From an uncultured Pleurocapsa sp. (GTDB lineage: Bacteria > Cyanobacteriota > Cyanobacteriia > Cyanobacteriales > Xenococcaceae): a stretch of 6,009 nt of DNA. Below are positions 1 through 6,009 of this stretch, one piece after another. The DNA is taken from contig CAKZYI010000818.1 of NCBI GenBank assembly GCA_937884735.1, forward strand, positions 1-6,009, in the 5' to 3' direction. The position numbers were made by a program, and so were the translations under genes. Numbering within the stretch: position 1 is the stretch's first letter; every line of letters begins with the position of its first letter. Under the pieces are notes generated by a model. That model was not told the origin of the DNA. It searched no databases and was given only the letters and a program-made list of their open reading frames with translations.

Positions 1-985
1 TGGGGGTAGAACCTTGAAACTGGTCGGGATTGTCTAAGTCTAGGCTATCTGGGGGAATATCAGCAATTATGGCAATTAGTTCTGGAGTTTCGCTACTGTT
101 CAAATAAATTGCTGTCCCAGACGGAAAACCATCGGGGGATTCAGTTAAGGAATAATCGCTAATGTCTCCTACCAACTGAATTTTATCTTGTTCTTCAGTA
201 TCAAAATCGGTAATCAAAGCATAATCATTGTATCCAGAGGTGGTGCTGTCTCCATCGTCATAAAAAACATCTTGATTTCCAGTCAATGATACTTGTCCCA
301 AGATAAAAACATCTTCATCTTCATCTCCTGTCAGTAAGTCGATCTCGCCAACGCCAGGCTGCGGACTAAATTTACTCGTCCCAATAATTGTATCCGCACC
401 TTCGCCACCATATACCGAATCGTTGCCCGTACCCCCACTTACCTCATCGTCTCCCCCATCTCCGTAAACTAGATCGTTATCAAACGCGCCAAAAACCAGA
501 TCGTCATCTTCTCCACCACTAACTAGATCGTCCCCGAAACCACCGCTAACAATATCCTTGTCCCTCTCCCCGTAAACCGAGTCGTGTCCTTTTACGCCAG
601 TGATGTTATAGTCACCCTCACCGCCATAAAGAAGATAGTTGGCAATAACGTTAGCATCATCGACATCACCGAGAATTAAGTCATTCCCTTCTCTGCCATA
701 AATAGTATCGTTACCATTTTCGCCGATTAAAACATCTTTTTCGCTGCCTCCATCAACCGTATCGTTGTCTTCTCCTGCAAGAATATAATCCGCTCCTTCG
801 CCACCTAAGAGACTGTCATCTCCCGCAGCACCAAAAATATTATCGTCACCAAGTCCACTGAATACTGTATCGTTACCTTCTCCCGCGCTGACAAGACCGT
901 CATTTCCTTCTAAGAGATAGATCGCATCGTCTTCAGGAGTGCCAAAGAGCAAATCGCTTTTTATCGTACCAAAAATTTCTGCCAT
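1..985 (-). CDS. RTX calcium-binding repeat protein (3' end outside window)
   Basis: The reading frame is open from ATG at 985 to the left edge, giving 328 complete codons without a stop. Residues 6 to about 202 are roughly nineteen glycine/aspartate nonapeptides of the GGxGxDxLx type (for example GEGNDTVFS, GLGDDNIFG, GFGDDLVSG), which in this family fold into a calcium-filled parallel beta-roll. Residues 215-310 form a different domain: IDLLTGDEDEDVFILG, then DYALITDFD, QDKIQLVGD, GTAIYL and ELIAIIADI. This order is common at the C-terminus of cyanobacterial RTX proteins, so the protein probably ends shortly beyond the window. There is no signal peptide, no enzyme domain and a strongly acidic composition, which fits type I secretion to the cell surface or medium. 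The start is supported by GAGAAG 4 nt upstream. The RTX hydrolase gene lies 138 nt upstream on the same strand. The specific role is unknown; adhesive, surface-layer or structural functions are all possible. Confidence 0.9.
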   Translation of the reverse strand, partial: MAEIFGTIKSDLLFGTPEDDAIYLLEGNDGLVSAGEGNDTVFSGLGDDNIFGAAGDDSLLGGEGADYILAGEDNDTVDGGSEKDVLIGENGNDTIYGREGNDLILGDVDDANVIANYLLYGGEGDYNITGVKGHDSVYGERDKDIVSGGFGDDLVSGGEDDDLVFGAFDNDLVYGDGGDDEVSGGTGNDSVYGGEGADTIIGTSKFSPQPGVGEIDLLTGDEDEDVFILGQVSLTGNQDVFYDDGDSTTSGYNDYALITDFDTEEQDKIQLVGDISDYSLTESPDGFPSGTAIYLNSSETPELIAIIADIPPDSLDLDNPDQFQGSTP

Positions 986-1025
986 AATACTTCTCTAATG
1001 AAAAATGTGATGTTAGTCTATAATC

Positions 1026-1060
1026 AGCCTTTAGCCTTTAGCTTTTAGCCTTTAGCTTTT
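1026..1060. repeat. heptamer tandem repeat (STRR-like), five units of AGCYTTT
   Basis: Five consecutive 7-bp units lie in the gap between the two RTX genes: AGCCTTT, AGCCTTT, AGCTTTT, AGCCTTT, AGCTTTT. Units differ only at one C/T position. Short tandemly repeated heptamers in intergenic DNA (STRR) are a known trait of cyanobacterial genomes. The flanking stretch 1073-1098 (CTCTGCGTATCCGCGTC and following) resembles another sequence widely dispersed in cyanobacterial spacers. The rest of 986-1123 shows no gene, clear terminator hairpin or convincing promoter. Confidence 0.75.
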
Positions 1061-1123
1061 AATTTCTTTTAATCTCTGCGTATCCGCGTCTGTGGGAGAA
1101 ACTAAAAAATTATCGTTACCAAC

Positions 1124-2461
1124 TTAGAAATCACCTGAAACTTCACTGATGACGCTAGCGTTGCCATCTAATTCGTCTCCCGTACCAAAAACGAAATCAT
1201 AGGCATCTGTATCATCTAAAACCGTTGCCCGTAAAAATAATGCACTCCAAGTAGCAATGGTATCGATCGCAATTGGTTGGGGAATTTCTTGAGGGTTAAT
1301 TTCTGGAGTAATAGGTGGAACTTCCACTGGAGTAGTAGAAGGGTTTAGAGGGTCGTTTTCGTTGGTGATGCCAAAGTGATTTGTCCCATCGACGCTGATT
1401 AATGCTTTGGGTGGATCTTGAATTTGTTCGTAAGTTTCTAGAGTTTCTTCTGGGAAAGAAATACCGTCGTTGCTGCCCAAAATCAAACCAGTGGGTAAAT
1501 CATTGTTGTCGATTAATGGTACTGGTGGGGATGGTTGGTTATTACCCAGAGATGGCTTGAGATCCGTACCAAAAAAGATGCCCCCTGCCAATTCTTCAGG
1601 GCGATCAAATTCCCCAAAAGGACAGTTTGGTATGTCACAAGTACCCTGAAGGGCATAAAGTCCTGCTGCACCGCCAAAAGAATGACCCAAAAGAACTAAA
1701 GTATCAGGATCGATCGCATCATCGATGGGAGATTCGGGAGTGCGGAGGTAGTCAAAATCCTCATTTATTTGGGGTAATTCGGCTAAATAGCCCGTAATAT
1801 CTGGTGCTGGTGCAGGAAGATCGATAGTTCTAAGGTTGTTGGGGACAACTACTGAAAATCCGTAACTGGCTACCGTTTCAGCATAGGTAGAATAGTTAGA
1901 TTTATCGACATTTGCCCCTTGAAGAAAGATTGCTACGGGTAAGTTGGTAACTTCACCTTCAGGTAGGTAAATATCGATCGCATCTCCCGTATCGGGGATA
2001 GTGGTTTCAATTACTTCAATATCTTCATATAAAGGTGCGGGCAAAAAGTTAAGATGGTCTACTGCCATCACACCATCCCCAAATTCTACAGATTCAATGC
2101 CGATTAAGGTGTCTCTCCCTGACGCACCAATTACCTCTAGGCGATCGCTATCCCCTTTAAAGATATAATTAGTTTTAGTCTGACTATAAGCAGCAATATC
2201 TTCTCCTGAATTGCCGATTAAAAGATCGTCTCCTTCGCCCCCATCTAGAGTATCGTTGTTCGCACCGCCAATAATTAGATCGTTGCTTCCCAACCCCAAC
2301 AAACTATCGTTGCCCCATAAACCCACTAGCAAATCGCTGTCTTCTGTACCCGTTATTTGACTATCGCTATTTCGATCTAGAGGAAAATTAATATTACTAG
2401 GAAAGTCTTCCAATAAAGAAGGATTGCGATCGATAAAACGAACTATATCTCTAAAAAACAT
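1124..2461 (-). CDS. RTX-tagged alpha/beta hydrolase, probably secreted
   Basis: This is a 445-residue protein. Residues 39-88 are four or five RTX nonapeptides (WGNDSLLGL, GSNDLIIGG, ANNDTLDGG, EGDDLLIGN). Residues 98-131 match the RTX-associated module YxFxG...GRDTLIGIESVEFGDG. The rest, about 145-415, is an alpha/beta hydrolase. The nucleophile elbow is GHSFGG with Ser261, the likely acid is Asp332 in GSNDG, and the likely base is His362 in GTNHFG. The layout recalls chlorophyllase and dienelactone hydrolase relatives acting on esters, but the substrate cannot be told. CDIPNC (Cys275, Cys280) could form a disulfide outside the cell. The C-terminus ends in ISEVSGDF, acidic and hydrophobic like type I secretion signals. 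I chose ATG 2461 for its strong ribosome site. A TTG at 2548 in the same frame would add 29 hydrophobic residues but has no such site. The RTX block being N-terminal is unusual. Confidence 0.88.
   Translation of the reverse strand: MFFRDIVRFIDRNPSLLEDFPSNINFPLDRNSDSQITGTEDSDLLVGLWGNDSLLGLGSNDLIIGGANNDTLDGGEGDDLLIGNSGEDIAAYSQTKTNYIFKGDSDRLEVIGASGRDTLIGIESVEFGDGVMAVDHLNFLPAPLYEDIEVIETTIPDTGDAIDIYLPEGEVTNLPVAIFLQGANVDKSNYSTYAETVASYGFSVVVPNNLRTIDLPAPAPDITGYLAELPQINEDFDYLRTPESPIDDAIDPDTLVLLGHSFGGAAGLYALQGTCDIPNCPFGEFDRPEELAGGIFFGTDLKPSLGNNQPSPPVPLIDNNDLPTGLILGSNDGISFPEETLETYEQIQDPPKALISVDGTNHFGITNENDPLNPSTTPVEVPPITPEINPQEIPQPIAIDTIATWSALFLRATVLDDTDAYDFVFGTGDELDGNASVISEVSGDF
2141..2148. repeat. HIP1 octamer GCGATCGC
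   Basis: This is a perfect copy of the palindromic HIP1 octamer, highly over-represented in many cyanobacterial genomes. It lies inside the hydrolase gene, where it encodes part of SDRLEV. It is useful mainly as a taxonomic marker. Confidence 0.9.
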
Positions 2462-2464
2462 CAA

Positions 2465-2474
2465 CTTCTCCCCC
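2465..2474 (-). promoter_or_regulatory. strong Shine-Dalgarno deciding the hydrolase start
   Basis: The minus strand reads GGGGGAGAAG followed by TTG and then ATG at 2461. The GGAG core ends 6 nt before the ATG. The alternative upstream TTG at 2548 has only A/T-rich DNA before it. This is why the shorter 445-residue protein is preferred. Confidence 0.75.
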
Positions 2475-2582
2475 TTTATTTTTTGTAATAGCAAAAACCA
2501 CGTGACTACCAGAATGAGAAAGGAAAGGGGCGTAATAACTATTATCAAATAGTTTTATCAGTAGATATTCGGTGGAAATAAA

Positions 2583-2612
2583 AATATGATGAATCATCAT
2601 GCTGTTAATCAA
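2583..2612 (-). promoter_or_regulatory. possible promoter of the RTX hydrolase gene
   Basis: On the minus strand TTGATT (2607-2612, 4 of 6 to the -35 consensus) is followed after 18 nt by CATATT (2583-2588, 4 of 6 to the -10 consensus). This lies about 120 nt before the ATG at 2461. The match is modest. The placement, between the dehydrogenase stop and the hydrolase start, is what makes it plausible. The 189-nt gap 2462-2650 otherwise contains no gene. Confidence 0.25.
2586..2600. promoter_or_regulatory. 15-bp inverted repeat, possible operator
   Basis: ATGATGA-A-TCATCAT is a perfect 7-bp dyad around a single central base. It overlaps the proposed -10 box and fills most of the -35/-10 spacer of the candidate hydrolase promoter. 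That is the usual place for a dimeric repressor site. It has no T-run, so it is not a terminator. No regulator gene is visible in the window. Confidence 0.3.
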
Positions 2613-2650
2613 AATTGTTTATTTAAAATTGGCGACTATCTGTTGTCAAT

Positions 2651-3658
2651 TCACGACACCAATACAATGCGATAGCGGGCTTTCCCTGCCAAAACTAGAT
2701 CCATCGCTTCATTTACCCGACTCAATGGCATAGTTTCGATCTGAGGTTTAATCTGATTGATAGCAGCAAAATCTAGCATTTCTTGCATATATCTGCGTCC
2801 TCCTACCACGCTACCGACAACCGATTTCTGTCCAAAAATTAGCGGAATTAAAGGCACATTGATACTGGATACGGGAATACCGAGAAAGCATAAAATACCG
2901 TTATTAGCCAACAGGCTAAAAGCCAAATCCCAGTCTAATTCTGCTGAAGAAGTGCTGAGTAACAAATCCAAAGATCCAGCTACTTCCTGGTCTGCGTCGC
3001 TACCCCATTGATAAAAATGATGCGCCCCAAACTGCTTGGCTTCATCAGCTTTATCGACATGAGAAGACAACACAGTAACCTCTGCACCCATCGCCCTGGC
3101 AAACATTATCGCCAGGTGTCCCAAACCACCAATACCGACAATACCCACTTTCATCCCTGGATATTTGATGTAGGTGCGTAGGGGAGTATAAACCGTGATG
3201 CCCGCACACAACAAAGGCGCGACCGAAGCAGAATCGAGGGCATCAGGAATCTTATAGGCAAAATCAGCTTTAGATCGTACCTTATCGGCAAATCCGCCAT
3301 GATTGCCCACAATCAAACCTGTAAAGCCCTGTTTACAAATATTTTCTTCTCCTTGCAAGCAATGATAGCAGTTGCGACAGGAATTACGAATCCAGCCCAA
3401 ACCCACTCTATCTCCTCGCTTGAGATTGGTAACATCCGCCCCAACTTCGGTAACAATCCCCACTACTTCGTGACCAGCAACCAGAGGAAACTTACTGACC
3501 CCCCAGTCATTGTCTCTCATGTGAATATCTGTATGGCACAGACCATTGTGAGTAACTTTTACTTCTATTTCATCGTTTTGCAATGGTTTTGGTTCGTACT
3601 GCCATATCTGCAATTTAGCTTTGGGTTCTAAAGCTGCTTAGGAGGTAAATGTGGTCAT
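2651..3658 (-). pseudogene. Ahr-like zinc alcohol dehydrogenase/aldehyde reductase with TAA at codon 7
   Basis: From ATG 3658 the frame reads MTTFTS, then TAA (3638-3640), then AALEPKAKLQIWQYEPKPL and on without interruption to TGA at 2651. This totals 335 codons, close to the 339 residues of E. coli Ahr (YjgB), which I recall as an NADPH-dependent aldehyde reductase. The catalytic zinc ligands Cys41, His63 and Cys151 (LLCAG) are present. The structural zinc set C-x2-C-x2-C-x7-C is Cys94, 97, 100 and 108. The Rossmann motif GIGGLG is at 175-180, followed by VTVLSS, a serine pair suggesting NADPH preference. Aligned to the Ahr N-terminus (SYAAKEAG...), the stop replaces the Tyr of SYAA, so one base change would restore the gene. 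Without readthrough the only late start is TTG 3613, which lacks a ribosome site. It may be a fresh pseudogene, a sequencing error or a shortened active gene. Confidence 0.8.
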
Positions 3659-3663
3659 GGCGA

Positions 3664-3669
3664 CACCTC
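3664..3669 (-). promoter_or_regulatory. Shine-Dalgarno of the dehydrogenase
   Basis: GAGGTG lies 5 nt before ATG 3658 on the minus strand. A good ribosome site here shows that 3658 was the original start and that the TAA six codons later lies inside the gene rather than upstream of it. Confidence 0.65.
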
Positions 3670-3784
3670 GAACTAATATTGTTGTAGATACTAGTATTCT
3701 GTAGCGACGAAATTAATAATACGAGGGGATAAATTCAGGTGTTTATTAATTACCACGGGAGTAGATTTATCGCCCCACTTTCTG

Positions 3785-3792
3785 GCGATCGC
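3785..3792. repeat. HIP1 octamer GCGATCGC in a longer palindrome
   Basis: This is a perfect HIP1 copy extended to the 10-bp palindrome GGCGATCGCC (3784-3793). It is intergenic, between the WD40 tail gene and the dehydrogenase. Confidence 0.9.
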
Positions 3793-3855
3793 CCGATATA
3801 AATCTTAACAACAATTAAATTCCTCTAAATCAATTCAGTGGGTACAAAGATATTT

Positions 3856-4965
3856 TTATTTACTTACCATAGGCGCGATCGCTTTTGATGGTACGCCATC
3901 ACAGAGTGAGCGATCTCCTTTCCAAGAATGACGCACTCGGTCGCAACTAACTTTTAGCATATCCTCAATATCTCCTATTCTCCATACCCGTGATGGATGA
4001 TTATCTGATGCTGTTGCTAATTGCTTGTCATCTGGACTAAACACTGTATCTTTCACTTTACCTTTGTGTTCCTGTAGTGTTTGCAACAATTCACCAGTAG
4101 TTGCATCCCACAACCTTGTTGTTCTGTCTAATGATGCAGTTGCAATATGTTGACCATCATGACTAAATACTATGCTTGACACTGTTTTTTCGTGTCCCCG
4201 TAGTGTTTGCAACAATTTACCAGTAGTTGCATCCCATATTATTGCAGTATTATTTTTTCCATTACTCGTTGCCAGTTGCTTACCGTCGGGGCTAAATGCT
4301 ATATCAGGTATGTATTCGTGTTCCTGTAGTATTTGTAATAATTTACCAGTATTTGCATCCCACAACCTTGCTGTTCTGTCTGATGATGCAGTTGCAATAT
4401 GTTGACCATCACGACTAAATACTGCGCTCCATACCGTTTCTTCATGTGGTAGAGTGTGGAACAGCTTACCAGTTCTTACATCCCATATCTTTGCAAAATC
4501 ATCTCTTGATGCAGTTGCTAGTTTTTCGCCATTAGGACTGAATACTATACTCTCTGCATTGTATTCATCAAAAGTATGTAACAGTTCCCCATTGCTCAAA
4601 TTCCACAACGAAGCTCCGCTCCATGATGCAGTTGCTAGTTGTTCGCCATTGGGACTAAATGCCACAGCATTCATCCCGCTTGGACTTTCTCCAAAAGAAT
4701 GCAATTCTTTACTTGTATTTATGTCCCATACTTTTGCCGTGCCGTCTCTTGATGCAGTTGCTAGTTGTTCGCCGTTAGAACTAAATTCGACTTTAGTCAC
4801 CGACTTCTTATGTCCCTTAAAAGTATGCGAAAGTCTACCAGTGTTTGTTTCCCACAACATAGCAGTATTATCATCCGATGCAGAAGCCAGGTGATGACCA
4901 TAGGGGCTAAAAGCAAAACTATTAATAGATCCATCATGTCGATTAAGCTTAAAAATTCTTTCCAT
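3856..4965 (-). CDS. WD40-repeat protein, detached C-terminal part of an nSTAND-type WD40 protein
   Basis: This is a 369-residue frame from ATG 4965 with eight WD40 blades between residues 2 and 328. Each follows the pattern FSPxGxxLATAS-xDxTAxLWDxxTGxLLxTLxxH. The tail VWRIGDIEDMLKVSCD followed by DRSLCDG matches the usual C-terminus of cyanobacterial nSTAND-WD40 proteins, where two cysteines (here 341 and 355) recur. WD40 blades form beta-propellers that bind partners or trigger ligands. There is no enzyme domain, signal peptide or membrane helix. The start has only a weak GGA 4 nt upstream, 16 nt after the stop of the preceding WD40 frame. Expression would therefore probably depend on translational re-initiation. 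Blades 10 and 12 of the combined protein are nearly identical in DNA. I read this as the downstream half of a broken gene rather than a free-standing one. A two-subunit arrangement cannot be excluded. Confidence 0.8.
   Translation of the reverse strand: MERIFKLNRHDGSINSFAFSPYGHHLASASDDNTAMLWETNTGRLSHTFKGHKKSVTKVEFSSNGEQLATASRDGTAKVWDINTSKELHSFGESPSGMNAVAFSPNGEQLATASWSGASLWNLSNGELLHTFDEYNAESIVFSPNGEKLATASRDDFAKIWDVRTGKLFHTLPHEETVWSAVFSRDGQHIATASSDRTARLWDANTGKLLQILQEHEYIPDIAFSPDGKQLATSNGKNNTAIIWDATTGKLLQTLRGHEKTVSSIVFSHDGQHIATASLDRTTRLWDATTGELLQTLQEHKGKVKDTVFSPDDKQLATASDNHPSRVWRIGDIEDMLKVSCDRVRHSWKGDRSLCDGVPSKAIAPMVSK
3875..3882. repeat. HIP1 octamer GCGATCGC
   Basis: This is a perfect HIP1 copy within the last codons of the WD40 tail gene, encoding part of SKAIAP just before the stop. 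It is the third copy in the window and supports a cyanobacterial origin. Confidence 0.9.
4101..4423. repeat. pair of 71-bp near-identical WD40 segments two blades apart
   Basis: Positions 4101-4171 and 4353-4423 align over 71 bp with only three mismatches (at 4119, 4130 and 4160 of the first copy). The offset is 252 bp, exactly two 42-residue blades. Both encode FSxDGQHIATAS-xDRTxRLWDA. Identity this high between two of them, compared with the other blades, points to a recent two-blade duplication or gene conversion. Confidence 0.85.
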
Positions 4966-5073
4966 TTTATCCAATTATGTGTTATCTTACGTCATCTTCT
5001 TTTTTCTGTATTTTATGAAATAGCCTACCAGTGTTTGTCTCCCACAACCTAGCAGTATTGTCATCCGATGCAG
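4835..5073. repeat. 49-bp direct repeats flanking the break between the two WD40 frames
   Basis: Positions 4835-4883 and 5025-5073 match at 46 of 49 bases. They encode the same blade segment ASDDNTAxLWETNTGRL, in the first blade of the downstream frame and the last blade of the upstream frame. The offset is 190 bp, not a multiple of 3 and not a whole number of 126-bp blades. A deletion or insertion between them therefore accounts for the change of frame. Confidence 0.85.
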
Positions 5074-6009
5074 TTGCCAGTTGCTTACCGTCGGGGCTAA
5101 ATACCATATTATTTAGTGAACCTTCATGTCCCACAATATTGTGCAATAGCTTGCCAGTTTCTACCTCCCATAGATTTGCTTGGCTAGACGATTGCGCGCT
5201 AGTCGCCAGTTGTTTACCGTCAGGACTGAATATCGCATTATTCGCCCTACCCTCAAGAGCGTACAGCAATTCTCCAGTCTTCACCTTCCACACTTCAGCC
5301 GTCCCCGCCATTTCCCACGAATCTGATGTTGTTGCTAAAAGTTCACCGTCAGGACTGAATACTATGCTCTTTATCCCAGCCCCACGTGTTTTATAAATAT
5401 GCAACAGCTCACCAGATTTCACTTCCCACAGTCTCACAGTTTCCCTTGATGAAGGTGCTATTAACGTAGTTGCCAATTGTTTCCCGCTAGGACTCAATAC
5501 TACACTCTGTACCGAATCCTCATCTCCTTCAAATGTTCGTAATAGCTCGCCAGTTTGTGCATCCCAGAGTTTAGCTGTTTTGTCTTCTACCCCAGCTACA
5601 AGGTTACTATCGGAACTCAATTTTACATTCCTGCCCCATAGACGTGCGCTTACTCTCCATCCATTCTGATTGTGGTGAACTGTTTGTCCTAAAATGCCTA
5701 GAACTCGTAGAGAAATATTATTATTTTTCAGCCATAACTTATCTAATTTTTTCTTGGCTCTAATCGCTTCAAATATTGCATCTAACTGGTTGTTGGCTTG
5801 CAGATTTGCTTTGGAAACTTCGATTAAAGCGCTAATTTCTTGAATCTGTACAGTCCTCAAATTTAGTAACGCCCAAATTGTCGCTCCGCTCAATAGTGCG
5901 GTCGCAGAGAAGATAGAAATCCAGCGTGCTTGAGTATTGCGCCGTCTTCGTTTAACACTTTTTTGGACAAACCCAGTTTCTAGTTTGTTCAACCAATTAT
6001 TGTCGGGAG
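4982..6009 (-). CDS. membrane-anchored WD40 protein, middle part of a probable nSTAND NTPase-WD40 (5' end outside window)
   Basis: The frame is open from the right edge to TAA at 4982, about 341 codons. A TTG at 5992 lies in frame but should not be taken as the start, because coding (PDNNWLNKLETGFVQKS) continues upstream of it. Residues 16-23 are basic (KSVKRRRR) and 29-49 form one transmembrane helix (ISIFSATALLSGATIWALL). Residues 51-90 are a charged helical linker (EISALIEVSKANLQANNQL). Five WD40 blades follow, the first degenerate, with strong ones such as FSPDGKQLATASDDNTARLWE. This order, a short helix, Arg-rich segment, membrane span, helical linker and WD40 blades, is the one seen after the NTPase domain of cyanobacterial nSTAND proteins. 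The NTPase itself is not in the window, so that identity is inference. The frame ends abruptly at LFHKIQKKEDDVR, about a third into a new blade. The missing remainder continues in the next frame, 16 nt downstream. Confidence 0.8.
   Translation of the reverse strand, partial: PDNNWLNKLETGFVQKSVKRRRRNTQARWISIFSATALLSGATIWALLNLRTVQIQEISALIEVSKANLQANNQLDAIFEAIRAKKKLDKLWLKNNNISLRVLGILGQTVHHNQNGWRVSARLWGRNVKLSSDSNLVAGVEDKTAKLWDAQTGELLRTFEGDEDSVQSVVLSPSGKQLATTLIAPSSRETVRLWEVKSGELLHIYKTRGAGIKSIVFSPDGELLATTSDSWEMAGTAEVWKVKTGELLYALEGRANNAIFSPDGKQLATSAQSSSQANLWEVETGKLLHNIVGHEGSLNNMVFSPDGKQLATASDDNTARLWETNTGRLFHKIQKKEDDVR

Larger units (their letters stand above)
3659..3855. other. 197-nt intergenic region between the WD40 tail gene and the dehydrogenase
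   Basis: No gene is seen on either strand. It holds a 10-bp palindrome ATACTAGTAT (3688-3697), about 30 nt before the dehydrogenase ATG, which could be an operator. It also holds a HIP1 site and an imperfect stem pairing GATTTATCG (3764-3772) with CGATATAAATC (3794-3804). The stem has no T-run on either strand, so it is not a standard terminator. I could not place a convincing -35/-10 pair, although a dehydrogenase promoter should lie here. Confidence 0.4.

Noticed and set aside
1..985. Regularly spaced GATCGT-like motifs suggesting a CRISPR array or satellite
   Set aside because: The periodicity follows the RTX nonapeptides (27 bp) in an open reading frame. The units are degenerate and there are no distinct spacers.
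2462..2548. Longer hydrolase starting at TTG 2548 with a hydrophobic N-terminal helix
   Set aside because: There is no ribosome site before the TTG, whereas ATG 2461 has a strong one. RTX proteins normally lack an N-terminal signal. It remains possible but less likely.
2757..3631. Plus-strand open frames opposite the dehydrogenase (2757-3011, 3299-3631)
   Set aside because: They are shadows of a clear zinc dehydrogenase coding frame and have no recognisable protein features.
3711..3751. Inverted repeat AATTAATAA...TTATTAATT as a terminator
   Set aside because: The 9-bp arms are pure A/T with a 23-nt loop, so the stem would be weak, and no T-run follows.
4966..5005. Programmed ribosomal frameshift at the A-run (CAG AAA AAA GAA) joining the two WD40 frames
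   Set aside because: The downstream frame would need a +1 shift, and that frame has TAA at 4987-4989 and again at 4975-4977. A single slip therefore cannot connect them. The A-run is also out of phase for the classic A-AAA-AAG heptamer.
4172..5396. Plus-strand open frames opposite the WD40 genes (4172-4405, 4454-4894, 4765-5052, 5031-5396)
   Set aside because: They are antisense to well-defined WD40 blades and their apparent repeats simply mirror the blade repeats. None has a supporting ribosome site or recognisable domain.

Overview
The window looks like a piece of a cyanobacterial chromosome. Three copies of the HIP1 octamer GCGATCGC, a short heptamer tandem repeat of the STRR kind, RTX proteins with a cyanobacterial-style C-terminal domain, and a membrane-linked WD40 tail of the kind attached to nSTAND NTPases all point that way. 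The genus cannot be told from the sequence. Every gene I can support lies on the minus strand, so the operon-like order runs from high to low coordinates. I see no rRNA, tRNA, CRISPR array, insertion sequence or convincing intrinsic terminator.

From right to left: (1) 4982-6009 is the C-terminal part of a large protein whose N-terminus lies outside the window. It has a basic stretch, one transmembrane helix, a charged helical linker and five WD40 blades, then stops abruptly inside a blade. (2) 4965-3856 starts 16 nt later in another frame with eight more WD40 blades and ends in the Cys-rich tail (DML.VSCD...SLCDG) typical of cyanobacterial nSTAND-WD40 proteins. The two reading frames look like one ancestral gene broken at 4965-4984. 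(3) 3658-2651 encodes a zinc alcohol dehydrogenase/aldehyde reductase of the Ahr (YjgB) type. All zinc ligands and the nucleotide fold are intact, but codon 7 is TAA where the family has Tyr. (4) 2461-1124 is a secreted-type alpha/beta hydrolase with a short RTX calcium-binding block at its N-terminus. (5) 985 to the left edge is a long RTX repeat protein, nearly complete but cut by the window end.

The two RTX genes (4 and 5) are adjacent on the same strand and lack signal peptides. They probably share type I secretion, although no transporter gene is present here. The dehydrogenase and the WD40 genes have no clear functional link to them. Two neighbouring genes carry disabling-looking lesions (a nonsense codon and a split). 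That suggests either local gene decay or sequencing/assembly error, and it is the first thing to verify. The remaining interest lies in very young WD40 blade duplications (71 bp copies with 3 mismatches, exactly two blades apart) and in an inverted repeat overlapping a possible promoter of the hydrolase gene.
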